A stretch of 64,000 nucleotides of DNA, from contig NZ_CP053708.1 of assembly GCF_013201075.1 (NCBI RefSeq), positions 2,168,501 through 2,232,500 of the forward strand. The letters run 5' to 3'. Each line of letters begins with the position of its first letter. Positions within the stretch are counted from its first letter, which is position 1. A program made the translations under genes and the position numbers. A model generated the notes under the pieces. The model was not told the origin of the DNA. It did not search any database and saw nothing but the letters and a program-made list of their open reading frames with translations. This DNA is from Lichenicola cladoniae. GTDB lineage: Bacteria > Pseudomonadota > Alphaproteobacteria > Acetobacterales > Acetobacteraceae. This document shows positions 31,682 to 39,740 of this stretch, one piece after another.

Positions 31682-33320
31682 AATGGCGATGATCCCCCCT
31701 GGCGGCGACCTGCCGAAAATCTGGTTCGACGTCGAGGACCTGTTCCACTTCGCGCTTCGCAACGCGCGCCCGACCGGCATCCAGCGTGTCTGTTTCGAGA
31801 TCTATCAGGCGGCAATGGCCGATCCGGCAATTGCCGACCGGGTCGGCTTCCTGCGCCACTCGACCACCGAGCGCGGCTTCGTGGAGGCGGACTGGTACGA
31901 ACTGGAGGCACAGTTTCGTCGGGTCACCGAGCGCCTGGGACCGTCGGAACCTGCGCGGGTCAGGCCGGAGAACCCCCGGCGACACTTACCGCAGGAATCA
32001 GTGGAGGCTGCGCCGGAGCCGGTGTCGGCAGCGGCTCCGGAAGCGGTCATGTCGCAGCCAGTTGCAACTTGGCGTCAGAGACGCTCGGTCAGGCTGCTCA
32101 AGCGCGTGTTCGGCTTGTTCCCGGAACGCCTGGTCCGTCCGGCCATCCTGTTCACCGTCATGCAGGGGCAGGCGGGCATCGCCGTGTCGAAAGCCGCCGG
32201 GCTGACCGTCACAGTGCTCGTTCGACGCAGCGCCGGCGTCCGCGCGCGTATTCTAGGCCGGTTGAAGGCGATCGTGCCGCGGCCGAGAGTGCCGGCCGTG
32301 CTGCTACAGGCGCTCCGGCCCCGGTCCATGGTCGCGCCGATCGATCAGCCTGTCGAGCAGAAGGCGCCGCGCCGGCTTGCCGACATCGTCAGGCGAGGCG
32401 ACATCCTGGCAGTGCTCGGGTCACCCTGGTTCGAACTCGATTACGCCGAACTCGCGGGGCATGTCTGTGGTCGGCTCGGCATGCGCGTCGCAGTGCTGTT
32501 GTACGACGTGATCCCGGTGGAGCGGCCGGAATGGGCCGATCGCGGCACCACGCGAGTCTACCGTGACTGGTATACGACCGTGTTGCCATTGGCGGACGTT
32601 GTCTTTGCAATCTCGCGGGCCACGGCCACGGATGTCACCCGGTGGTGCAAGCGCGACGGCATCACCTTGCGCAATCCGGTGCGCGAACTGCAGCTCGGCA
32701 CCGGGTTTGGCGACAGCCGGCCCGACCAGGTTCCGGCGCCGATCCCGGCACCGTTGCTGACCGTGCTCGAAGGGCGCCCGTATGTCCTGTTCGTCTCCAC
32801 GATCGAGGCGCGCAAGAACCATATGCTGCTGTTCCGGGTATGGCGCCGGCTGATGGAGGAGATGGCGCCCGGCACGCTTCCGGACCTGGTGTTCGCGGGC
32901 CGGGTCGGCTGGATGGTGTCCGACCTGATGAACCAGATCGAGAACAGCAGCAACCTGAACGGCCGGCTGCACATCGTCGAAGGCCTGGACGATCACGAGC
33001 TGAAATCCGTCTATGGCGGGTGCCTGTTCACCGTATTCCCGTCGTTCTACGAAGGCTGGGGATTGCCGGTCAGCGAGAGCCTGTCGATGGGCAGGCCCTG
33101 CATCAGTTCGAACTCGACCTCGCTGCCGGAGGCCGGCGGAACCCTTGCCCGTTATTTCGACCCGACCGACCTGAACGATGCGTGCCGGGTGATCCGCGCG
33201 ACCATCGAGGACAGGGCCGGGCTCTCCGAGTGGGAGGACGAGATCACCCGCAGCTTCCAGCCGATCGCCTGGCACGCAACCGCCTCGGCCGTGGTGGCGA
33301 TACTGGACGAGGCGGCCTGA
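31674..33320 (+). CDS. Family 4 glycosyltransferase (paralogue 2)
   Basis: A 548-residue paralogue of the preceding gene. It shares the opening motif (IWFDVEDLFHFALRNARPTGIQR) and the C-terminal GT-B core (YVLFVSTIEARKNHMLLFRVW, PDLVFAGRVGWMVSDLM, FPSFYEGWGLPVSES). Between the motifs lies a distinct region (about residues 85-225) rich in Pro, Ala and Arg with hydrophobic stretches. Several in-frame ATGs occur near the start; the first (31674) overlaps the previous gene by eight bases. The sugar is unknown. Confidence 0.85.
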   Translation: MVKMAMIPPGGDLPKIWFDVEDLFHFALRNARPTGIQRVCFEIYQAAMADPAIADRVGFLRHSTTERGFVEADWYELEAQFRRVTERLGPSEPARVRPENPRRHLPQESVEAAPEPVSAAAPEAVMSQPVATWRQRRSVRLLKRVFGLFPERLVRPAILFTVMQGQAGIAVSKAAGLTVTVLVRRSAGVRARILGRLKAIVPRPRVPAVLLQALRPRSMVAPIDQPVEQKAPRRLADIVRRGDILAVLGSPWFELDYAELAGHVCGRLGMRVAVLLYDVIPVERPEWADRGTTRVYRDWYTTVLPLADVVFAISRATATDVTRWCKRDGITLRNPVRELQLGTGFGDSRPDQVPAPIPAPLLTVLEGRPYVLFVSTIEARKNHMLLFRVWRRLMEEMAPGTLPDLVFAGRVGWMVSDLMNQIENSSNLNGRLHIVEGLDDHELKSVYGGCLFTVFPSFYEGWGLPVSESLSMGRPCISSNSTSLPEAGGTLARYFDPTDLNDACRVIRATIEDRAGLSEWEDEITRSFQPIAWHATASAVVAILDEAA

Positions 33321-33329
33321 TCCGGCCCG

Positions 33330-33355
33330 CGGCAACGTCCAACCGAGCGTTGCCG
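33330..33355. terminator. Hairpin between convergent genes
   Basis: CGGCAACG (33330-33337) and CGTTGCCG (33348-33355), perfect 8-bp arms around a 10-nt loop, sit between the glycosyltransferase stop and the convergent ATPase stop. It probably acts in both directions. Confidence 0.6.
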
Positions 33356-33383
33356 GCCGGACCCGGATCGAGTGCGGAACGCT

Positions 33384-34250
33384 TCAGGCGGGATCGCCGC
33401 GTCCGGTGAGGTCCTCGATGAATTGCCACGCAACCCGGCCGGAGCGGGCGCCGCGGCCGACCGACCAGGCGTTGGCCTCGGCATGCAGGCGCTCCGGGTC
33501 GATCGCCAGGCCGCGATCGGCCGCATAGCCGTCCACCATGGCGAAATAGGTCGGCTGGTCGACGTTGTGGAAGCCGATCCAGAGGCCGAACCGGTCCGAC
33601 AGGGAAATCTTTTCCTCTGCTGCTTCCGACGGGTTGATCGCCGTCGCCTGCTCGTTCTCGATCATGTCGCGCGGCATCAGGTGGCGACGGTTACTGGTGG
33701 CATAAAATAAAACATTTGCCGGACGGCCGCGGATCCCGCCATCCAGCACCGACTTCAGTGCCTTGTAGTCGGCATCCTCGCGCTCGAACGACAGGTCGTC
33801 GCAGAACAGCAGGAACCGGCGGTCCTGGGTGCGCAGCAGGTCGAGCAGCGCCGGCAGGCTGGTGAGGTCGTCGCGCTGGATCTCGACCAGGACCAGGCGG
33901 CGGGCCGGGGGCGTGTCGTCCGGAAGCCCGGCATTGGCCGCCTCGTGCACCGCCTTCACCAGCGATGATTTTCCGGTGCCGCGTGCGCCCCACAGCATGG
34001 CGTTGTTCGCCGGCAGTCCTGCTGCGAAGCGCTCCGTGTTGTCGACCAGCAGCCGGCGCTGGCGGTCGATGCCCTTCAGCAGGTGCAGTGCCACGCGGGA
34101 GACAAGTGCAACCGGTTCCAGCCTGCCGTCACGCGGTGCCCAGACGAAGGCATCCGCATGGTCCATCGAGTGCACGACCGGCGGCGTCGGGCTGAGCCGT
34201 TCGAGGGCCTCGGCGATCCGGGTAAGCATCGGCAGCAACGACTGATCCAT
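33384..34250 (-). CDS. AAA-type ATPase, DUF815 family
   Basis: A 288-residue P-loop protein. Walker A is LWGARGTGKSSLVKA near residue 85 and Walker B is RFLLFCDDLSFE. YATSNRRHLMPRDM near residue 190 matches sensor-1, and SLSDRFGLWIGFHNVDQ follows. This set is characteristic of DUF815 proteins, widespread in proteobacteria and without a settled function. ATG 34250 is preferred over a longer frame. It is divergent from yajC, about 100 bases away. Confidence 0.88.
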   Translation of the reverse strand: MDQSLLPMLTRIAEALERLSPTPPVVHSMDHADAFVWAPRDGRLEPVALVSRVALHLLKGIDRQRRLLVDNTERFAAGLPANNAMLWGARGTGKSSLVKAVHEAANAGLPDDTPPARRLVLVEIQRDDLTSLPALLDLLRTQDRRFLLFCDDLSFEREDADYKALKSVLDGGIRGRPANVLFYATSNRRHLMPRDMIENEQATAINPSEAAEEKISLSDRFGLWIGFHNVDQPTYFAMVDGYAADRGLAIDPERLHAEANAWSVGRGARSGRVAWQFIEDLTGRGDPA

Positions 34251-34352
34251 GAGGCGCGGTTTCCTTGACGAATGGGCCGCGAAACCTATGGTCCGGGCCA
34301 AGCGACCGCAACACGCGTCTCCGCAAACCCTGCTGTCCGGAAATCCTGCCCC

Positions 34353-34736
34353 ATGAACTTCCTGATTTCGCCTGCCTATGCCCAGGATGCCGCCTCGAGT
34401 GCCGGGCCGCTCGGAAACCTCGGCGGGATCGTGCAGATCCTGCCGTTCGTCCTGGTCTTCATCGTGTTCTATTTCCTGCTGATGCGTCCCCAGCAGCAGC
34501 GCCAGAAGCAGCTCAAGGCGACCGTGGCCGCGCTGAAGCGTGGCGACCGGGTGGTGACGGCGGGCGGTATCATCGGCGTCGTGCAGAAGGCCCGGGAAGG
34601 TACGTCCGAGATCGAGGTCGAGATCGCGGCGGGCGTCAGGGTCATGGTGCTGCGCGACACCATCAGCTCGGTGATGGGCGATGCTCCGCCGGCCGCGAAC
34701 GATTCGGTGGCGGAAAAGCGGGTCGTGAAGAGCTAG
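34353..34736 (+). CDS. yajC: Preprotein translocase accessory subunit YajC
   Basis: A 127-residue single-span protein of the SecDF-YajC complex. One membrane helix (IVQILPFVLVFIVFYFLLM) is followed by the diagnostic RPQQQRQKQLKATVAALKRGDRVVTAGGIIG. The N-terminus resembles a short periplasmic segment (LISPAYAQDAA). secD and secF are not downstream; the gene ends at a strong hairpin and sodB converges on it. Confidence 0.95.
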   Translation: MNFLISPAYAQDAASSAGPLGNLGGIVQILPFVLVFIVFYFLLMRPQQQRQKQLKATVAALKRGDRVVTAGGIIGVVQKAREGTSEIEVEIAAGVRVMVLRDTISSVMGDAPPAANDSVAEKRVVKS

Positions 34737-34757
34737 GCCACAAGCCGGCGAACGAAT

Positions 34758-34782
34758 GGGGCTGCCGCGATGCGGCAGCCCC
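34758..34782. terminator. 11-bp hairpin between yajC and sodB
   Basis: GGGGCTGCCGC (34758-34768) and GCGGCAGCCCC (34772-34782) pair perfectly around a 3-nt loop. It lies between the two convergent stop codons and should end both transcripts. Confidence 0.8.
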
Positions 34783-34790
34783 GGTCAGGT

Positions 34791-35399
34791 TCAGGCCGAC
34801 TTGAACTGTGCGTCCGCGAACTCGTAGTTCGCCAGCTTGTCCAGGAAGTTGGTGACGTAGTCGGGACGGCGGTTCTGGAAGTCGACGTAGTAGGAATGCT
34901 CCCACACATCGAGACCGAGCAGCGGCTTGCCTGCATCCTCGGCGAGCGGGTTGGACCCGTTCGGTGTCTTGGTCACCTTCAGCTTGCCGTCGGTGCCGAG
35001 CACGAGCCAGGCCCAGCCGGAGCCGAACTGCGTGGTCGCAGCGGTCTTGAACTGCTCCTTGAAGGTTTCGACGCTGCCGAAATCCTGGGTGATCTTGCTC
35101 TCGAGGCTGGTCGGGATGGTGCCGCCGGTGGGTGACAGGGACTGCCAGAACAGGATGTGATTGTAATGCTGGCCGGCATTGTTGAAGACCGGTGCCAGGT
35201 CCGCCTTGCCGTGCGCGAACTTGACGATGTCCTCGAGCGACTTGCCCTGGAGCGCCTCGTTCTTCTCGACGAAGCCGTTCAGCGCGGTAACGTAGGCCTG
35301 GTGATGCTTGTCATGATGCAGCTCAAGGGTCTGCTGGCTCATGCCGCGGGCGGCTAGGGCGTTGTGCTGGTAGGGCAGTGCCGGTAGTTCGAAGGCCAT
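34791..35399 (-). CDS. sodB: Superoxide dismutase, Fe type
   Basis: A 202-residue cytoplasmic enzyme that dismutates superoxide. Metal ligands appear in LELHHDKHHQAYV, GQHYNHILFWQSL and LGLDVWEHSYYVDFQNRRPDYV. QFGSGWAWLV with the outer-sphere Gln region favours iron, though metal choice cannot be proved by sequence. The start MAFELPALPY at ATG 35399 is conserved; a second ATG two codons upstream (35405) is closer to the GAGGAG ribosome-binding site. Confidence 0.95.
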   Translation of the reverse strand: MAFELPALPYQHNALAARGMSQQTLELHHDKHHQAYVTALNGFVEKNEALQGKSLEDIVKFAHGKADLAPVFNNAGQHYNHILFWQSLSPTGGTIPTSLESKITQDFGSVETFKEQFKTAATTQFGSGWAWLVLGTDGKLKVTKTPNGSNPLAEDAGKPLLGLDVWEHSYYVDFQNRRPDYVTNFLDKLANYEFADAQFKSA

Positions 35400-35524
35400 G
35401 ACCATGTTCTCCTCGGTTGTGCGGCGACGCGACCCGCCTGATTTGCGGGTCATGGGCCGCAAGGACGTGCTGGAGAGCTATGAGCCGGCACCCTCACAGT
35501 CAAGCCGATGAGCGATCAGAACCG

Positions 35525-36403
35525 ATGACCATCGAGCCCGCCCCGACGCCTGAAACGTGCCTGGCGATCGCCAGGCGTTCCGATCCCGACCGGTTCCTGA
35601 CGGCCCTGTTTGCGCCGCCCGGTGGGCGGGATGCCGTGTGCGTGTTGATCGCCTTCAATCACGAGCTGGTTCGTGCGGTCGAGATGCCATCCGCCCAGTC
35701 GGGAGCAGGGCCGATCGCCACGCTGATCAGGCTGCAATGGTGGCGCGAAGTGGTGGAAGGCAGCCGCGGCGACTGGCGGCACCACGAGGTCGCCGAGCCG
35801 CTGCACCGGCTGATCGACAGCGGCGCGTTGTCGTCGACGACGCTGCTCCGGCTGATCGATGCCCGGGAAAGCGATGCCGAAGGGTTGTCGGACCTGGAAG
35901 CTTGGCGCGTGTCATTGCTGAACGGCGCCGGAGCCTTGCAGCAGGCGATCGGCGAGGCGCTGCATGTGGATCCGGCGCTGAGCGATCGGCTATCCGAAGT
36001 CGGCGCCGCGTATGCAATCGGTGCCCTGGCTCGCCACCTCGCCGAGATGCTGCGTGTCGGACGATGCACGCTGCCGGACGATCTGCTGGCAGTCGCCGGC
36101 ACCACCCGCGAGGCGCTGCTCCTGGACCCCGGGCCGGACCTGCTGGCACGGTTGCGGCCGGTGCTGGTGCAGGAAGGCATCGGGTTTCTCGGCCGGGCCG
36201 GCAGATTTCACCTGCCGCGCGACCGGATCGCCGCGGCGCTGCCGCTGGTGCTGGCAGCCCGCGATCTTGGACGGGCCGCGACATCTTCCACTCAGGTCCA
36301 GCGTTCGGGGCAACGTGGCATTGGCGATCGGGTCGCCGTGCTCGCGTCATACGCCACCGGTCGCGCAGGCCGCCCTTCCTTAGTTCCGGAGCTGAACCGA
36401 TGA
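35525..36403 (+). CDS. Squalene/phytoene synthase-like protein
   Basis: A 292-residue protein with the squalene/phytoene synthase fold (SDPDRFLTALFAPPGGRDAV, ATLIRLQWWREVVEG, ARHLAEMLRVGRCTLPDDLL). The two Asp-rich motifs of true synthases are not visible: the first appears as FNHELVRAVEM and the second is replaced by ARHLAEMLR. This places it with the NDUFAF6-like branch, whose mitochondrial member assists complex I assembly, rather than with carotenoid or hopanoid enzymes. An alternative ATG at 35480 has a better ribosome-binding site (GGAGAG). It overlaps the next gene by four bases. Confidence 0.8.
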   Translation: MTIEPAPTPETCLAIARRSDPDRFLTALFAPPGGRDAVCVLIAFNHELVRAVEMPSAQSGAGPIATLIRLQWWREVVEGSRGDWRHHEVAEPLHRLIDSGALSSTTLLRLIDARESDAEGLSDLEAWRVSLLNGAGALQQAIGEALHVDPALSDRLSEVGAAYAIGALARHLAEMLRVGRCTLPDDLLAVAGTTREALLLDPGPDLLARLRPVLVQEGIGFLGRAGRFHLPRDRIAAALPLVLAARDLGRAATSSTQVQRSGQRGIGDRVAVLASYATGRAGRPSLVPELNR

Positions 36404-37257
36404 GCAACGATTTCGTCCTGGGCAACGGCGTGGCCGTGGTCACCGGAGGCGCCTCGGGCATTGGGCGTGCTGCCTGCCTGCGCTTCGCGTCGATGGGCCA
36501 TCCGGTGGTGATCGCCGACCTTGCCGGGGCCGCGCTGGACCAGGCGGTCAGGGACGTTGCCGCGGTCTCGCAGCTCGGACCGGACGCTGTATCGGGGATC
36601 GCCACGGACGTCGCGTCGCGGGACGCGATGCAGGCACTGGCATCGGCAGCGCGCGGGCGTTTCGGCCGCATCGCCATGCTGATGGCCAATGCCGGCGTGC
36701 AGCCCGGTAGCGACCTGCTCGGCCCGGTCGCCGACTGGTCGCGGGTGCTCGATGTCAACCTGCACGGGGTGATCAACACGGTGCAGGCGTTCCTGCCCGG
36801 GATGATCGCCGAAGGCGGGCCGGCACGGGTGGTCGTCACCGGATCGAAACAGGGGATCACCACACCACCGGGCGATCCGGCCTACAACGTGGCCAAGGCC
36901 GGGGTGAAGGCCTTCGCGGAGGCGGTGCAGCATGATCTGCGCAACCGGGCCGGCTGTGAAATCACCGCTCACCTGCTGATCCCCGGGTTCGTGTTCACCG
37001 GGCTCACCGCGCGCGGCCGGATCGACAAGCCGGACGCTGCCTGGACGCCGGAGCAGACCGTCGACTTCATGATGGACCGGCTCGAGGCGGGCGACTTCTA
37101 CATCCTGTGCCCGGACAACGACGTCCCGCGTGCTCTCGACGAGCTTCGGATCCGGTGGGCGGCCGGCGACATCGTCGAGAACCGGCCGCCACTCTCACGC
37201 TGGCATCCGGATCACGCGGCTGCGTTCGCGGCCTTCCTGCGCGCCGGCGGTCAGTAG
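36400..37257 (+). CDS. Short-chain dehydrogenase/reductase
   Basis: A 285-residue classical SDR. The nucleotide-binding motif is TGGASGIGRAAC (TGxxxGIG) near residue 16, then NAGVQ. The usual catalytic Ser-Tyr-Lys appear as TGSKQG and PAYNVAKAGVKAF (YxxxK). Coenzyme is not certain. It overlaps the squalene-synthase-like gene (ATGA), implying coupled expression. The substrate is unknown. Confidence 0.88.
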   Translation: MSNDFVLGNGVAVVTGGASGIGRAACLRFASMGHPVVIADLAGAALDQAVRDVAAVSQLGPDAVSGIATDVASRDAMQALASAARGRFGRIAMLMANAGVQPGSDLLGPVADWSRVLDVNLHGVINTVQAFLPGMIAEGGPARVVVTGSKQGITTPPGDPAYNVAKAGVKAFAEAVQHDLRNRAGCEITAHLLIPGFVFTGLTARGRIDKPDAAWTPEQTVDFMMDRLEAGDFYILCPDNDVPRALDELRIRWAAGDIVENRPPLSRWHPDHAAAFAAFLRAGGQ

Positions 37258-37327
37258 CGTCGGCTCGAGGATACGGACCCCTCGACGCTCGTCGGACCTT
37301 CGCCGGGAGCGCCCCTGGGGCAGGCGG

Positions 37328-37873
37328 CTAGACTGAGCGGAGAAGATGGGGGGCGGCGGCGATCGATACCTCCGCGGACACCGTCGATGCGGTTCGGTAA
37401 CTGCGGCGGAACGAGATCGCCCACCCGATGAAGTAGCCGGCGGTGGCACCCGAGATCGATCGGCTGAACAGGCTCAGCTGATCCCTTTCGTGTGGATGCA
37501 GGGCGCCGTAGGTCGCAACGCCGTACTGAAGGGTGAACAGCAGCACGTTGCGGATCAGAGGCACCATGCTGCCCTTGCGAACGATCCGGCGGGAGACCGG
37601 ATCGATACCGAACAGGCGCGGACCGGTGAGAAGTCCGAGCGGTAGGAGGAGCGCGGCGCCCGCGAGCCAGGCGATGAACGGCCAGGCACCGGCAGAGCGG
37701 CCCGTCAGCAGAACAGCCAGTCCCATCAACAGGAACACCGCCGGCACACTCAAGACCCGCCACACCGGCATGGATCGTGAGGTCTGAGACTGGATGCCCT
37801 GCCAGATCAGATAGGCGAACAGGATGAAGACCCACGGCGGGGTGTGGGACAGGATGTGAAACGCGAACTGCAT
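37328..37873 (-). CDS. Small integral membrane protein (DUF6622-like)
   Basis: A 181-residue protein with about five hydrophobic segments, opening MQFAFHILSHTPPWVFILFA and continuing IWQGIQSQTSRSMPVWR. The family name is from memory of this N-terminal pattern and should be treated as tentative. ATG 37873 has GGAG seven bases upstream. It is divergent from the LytTR regulator across a 141-base spacer containing a pair of direct repeats, so it may be the regulator's target. Function is unknown. Confidence 0.75.
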   Translation of the reverse strand: MQFAFHILSHTPPWVFILFAYLIWQGIQSQTSRSMPVWRVLSVPAVFLLMGLAVLLTGRSAGAWPFIAWLAGAALLLPLGLLTGPRLFGIDPVSRRIVRKGSMVPLIRNVLLFTLQYGVATYGALHPHERDQLSLFSRSISGATAGYFIGWAISFRRSYRTASTVSAEVSIAAAPHLLRSV

Positions 37874-37934
37874 GTCGTCTCCAAGGCTGGTGGGAACGGA
37901 TCCAACCTGGTTCGGTGCGGTCCTGATGGGCAAA

Positions 37935-37967
37935 GCGGTTTGCGCGAACGGCGTACGGTTTTCGCGA
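37935..37967. promoter_or_regulatory. Tandem direct repeat, candidate LytTR binding site
   Basis: GCGGTTTGCGCGA (37935-37947) and ACGGTTTTCGCGA (37955-37967) match at 11 of 13 positions and repeat with a 20-bp period. LytTR proteins bind two short direct repeats on one helix face, about two turns apart. The pair lies between the divergent membrane gene and the LytTR gene. A separate 6-bp inverted repeat (CGCTTC-AC-GAAGCG) lies at 37982-37995. Confidence 0.5.
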
Positions 37968-38014
37968 TCCGCTGCTACGATCGCTTCACGAAGCGTAAAA
38001 TGCGGAGGGATCGC

Positions 38015-38887
38015 GTGACGATGCGTGGACCGGCCATCGACCAGGGCCCGACACTCGTTCGGCGGGGCGGGCCTCTATGGATCAGGGCGTCGCTTCGTCG
38101 GCTGGTGCTGATCCTTGGCGCGGTGGTGTTCCTGACCGTCCTGGCGCCATGGGATACGAATCATCTCGGGGTCGGGCGGCGTGCGTTGCAGTTCCTGTTG
38201 TGCACCCTCTCAAGGGAAGTCAGTGTCGTGCTAATCGGCCTCGCCTTGCGCCGGAAATACGGGGACCTGTTTTACGGCCGGTCTGCATGGCGGATGCTGC
38301 TGGTCCTGGTGATCAGCTCGTTGCCGGCCAGTCTCGGCATGCTGGCGGCGATCGGTGCTGTCAGTGGGCGATGGCCGCCTTTCTTCCAACTCTACATGCA
38401 GTCGCTACCGCTGGGGCTGGTGATCGCGTTCGCGCGCCGCGGGGTCGTGAGCGGATAGGTTTCGTCATCCGGCTCGTTGGCAGCGCCGCCGATACCGCCA
38501 CCTGAACCCGGACCGGCAGCGGTCGGGACGTCGTCCTTCCTGTTACGGCATGCGCCGGACCTGGCCGGAAACCGATTGCTGGCACTGCAGGCGGAAGACC
38601 ATTACCTGCGCGTCCATACCGATGGAGGTGCCGTTCTGGTGCTGATGCGCCTGCGCGACGCGATCGCATCGCTTGGAGACAGCACCGGCTGGCAACCGCA
38701 CCGCTCGTTCTGGGTGGCGAGCGATGCCGCCACCCGGGCCCAGCGTCGTGGTCAGGGGTGGCAGCTGGTGCTGGAGAACGGGCTGGTGGTGCCGGTCAGC
38801 CGGAACGCGGTTCCGTCGATGCGCGCGAGCGGATCCGTATCTCAGCCTTTCGCCAGCGCCTCGGTGACCGGCAGCACGGAAGAGTAG
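38015..38887 (+). pseudogene. Membrane-bound LytTR regulator interrupted by an in-frame TAG
   Basis: Codons 1-147 (38015-38458) encode about four membrane helices (RLVLILGAVVFLTVLAPW, MLLVLVISSLPASLGML and others). A TAG at 38456-38458 ends them. The same frame continues without further stops through a Pro-rich linker into a complete LytTR DNA-binding domain (LLALQAEDHYLRVHTDGG, QPHRSFWVASDA, VVPVSRNAVPSMR) to 38887. The domain order matches single-chain membrane LytTR regulators. The start is GTG 38015 behind GGAGG. The second part alone could only start at TTG 38477, without a ribosome-binding site. Either a nonsense mutation, readthrough, a sequencing error or a true two-protein arrangement. 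The last 46 bases overlap the convergent dehydrogenase. Confidence 0.72.
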
Positions 38888-39720
38888 TCGTCCTTCGCGT
38901 GATGCTGCTTGGTCAACGCCAGCAGTTGGGTGGCCGCGGCAATGGTCGGCAGCGGCACCGAATGGACGGCGCCATCGGCCAGCAGCAGGCCCATGTCCTT
39001 GTGCATCAGCGCGGTCGGGAATTGCGGGCTGATGTTGCCGCTGCTGGCGGCCTTCAGCTTGCGCTTGTGGTGCGGCGAAATCACCGCGAGACCATCGAGC
39101 GCGCCAAGGAGCATCTCGCGATCGAGACCGGCGACGAGGCCATAGCCGACCGCTTCCGCAAGTGCCGTCATGCTGGCACCCATGATGCCGTTCACGACCA
39201 GCTTGAGGACGGATCCCTGGCCGGCGGCGCCGGCATGGACGGTCATCTTGCCGATCGCGTCGAGGATCGGGCGCGCCCGCTCGACGTCGGCTGCCTCGCC
39301 GCCGACCAGCACCACCAGGGCGCCGGCTTCGGCCTCCGGCGTGCTGCCGGACACCGGCGCATCCAGTACGGCGACGCCGCGATCGATGCCGGCCTTGGCC
39401 AGGCGGCGCGAGGCATCGGGAGACACCGAGCTGGTGTTGATCAGCAGCCCGCCGGTGCGCATTCCGGCCAGTATGCCATGCTCGCCATACGAGGAGGCAT
39501 CCAGCGCGGCGTCGTTCGGCACCGATATCATGACGATGTCGGAGGCTTCCGCGAGAGCACGAGGCGAACCGAGCAATCTGGCTCCGTCGGACGCAGTCTC
39601 GCTCTTGGCCGACGGCGTGTAGGCAACGACCTCATAGCCTGCATCGCGAATATGCTGTGCCATGCGCGACGCCATCGCGCCGTAGCCGACGAAGCCGACA
39701 ATCTGTTTCTGTTCCGGCAT
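38842..39720 (-). CDS. NAD(P)-dependent beta-hydroxyacid dehydrogenase
   Basis: A 292-residue enzyme of the 3-hydroxyisobutyrate/tartronate-semialdehyde reductase family. The Rossmann motif is VGFVGYGAMASRMAQHI at the N-terminus. The substrate motif is LDAPVSGSTPEAEAG, and the catalytic Lys lies in GSVLKLVVNGIMG. The C-terminal helical domain is complete. It is followed upstream (same strand) by uvrA, only 20 bases away, but they need not be functionally linked. The exact substrate is unknown. Confidence 0.88.
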   Translation of the reverse strand: MPEQKQIVGFVGYGAMASRMAQHIRDAGYEVVAYTPSAKSETASDGARLLGSPRALAEASDIVMISVPNDAALDASSYGEHGILAGMRTGGLLINTSSVSPDASRRLAKAGIDRGVAVLDAPVSGSTPEAEAGALVVLVGGEAADVERARPILDAIGKMTVHAGAAGQGSVLKLVVNGIMGASMTALAEAVGYGLVAGLDREMLLGALDGLAVISPHHKRKLKAASSGNISPQFPTALMHKDMGLLLADGAVHSVPLPTIAAATQLLALTKQHHAKDDYSSVLPVTEALAKG

Positions 39721-39740
39721 GTCCGATAAGTCCTTGAGGT

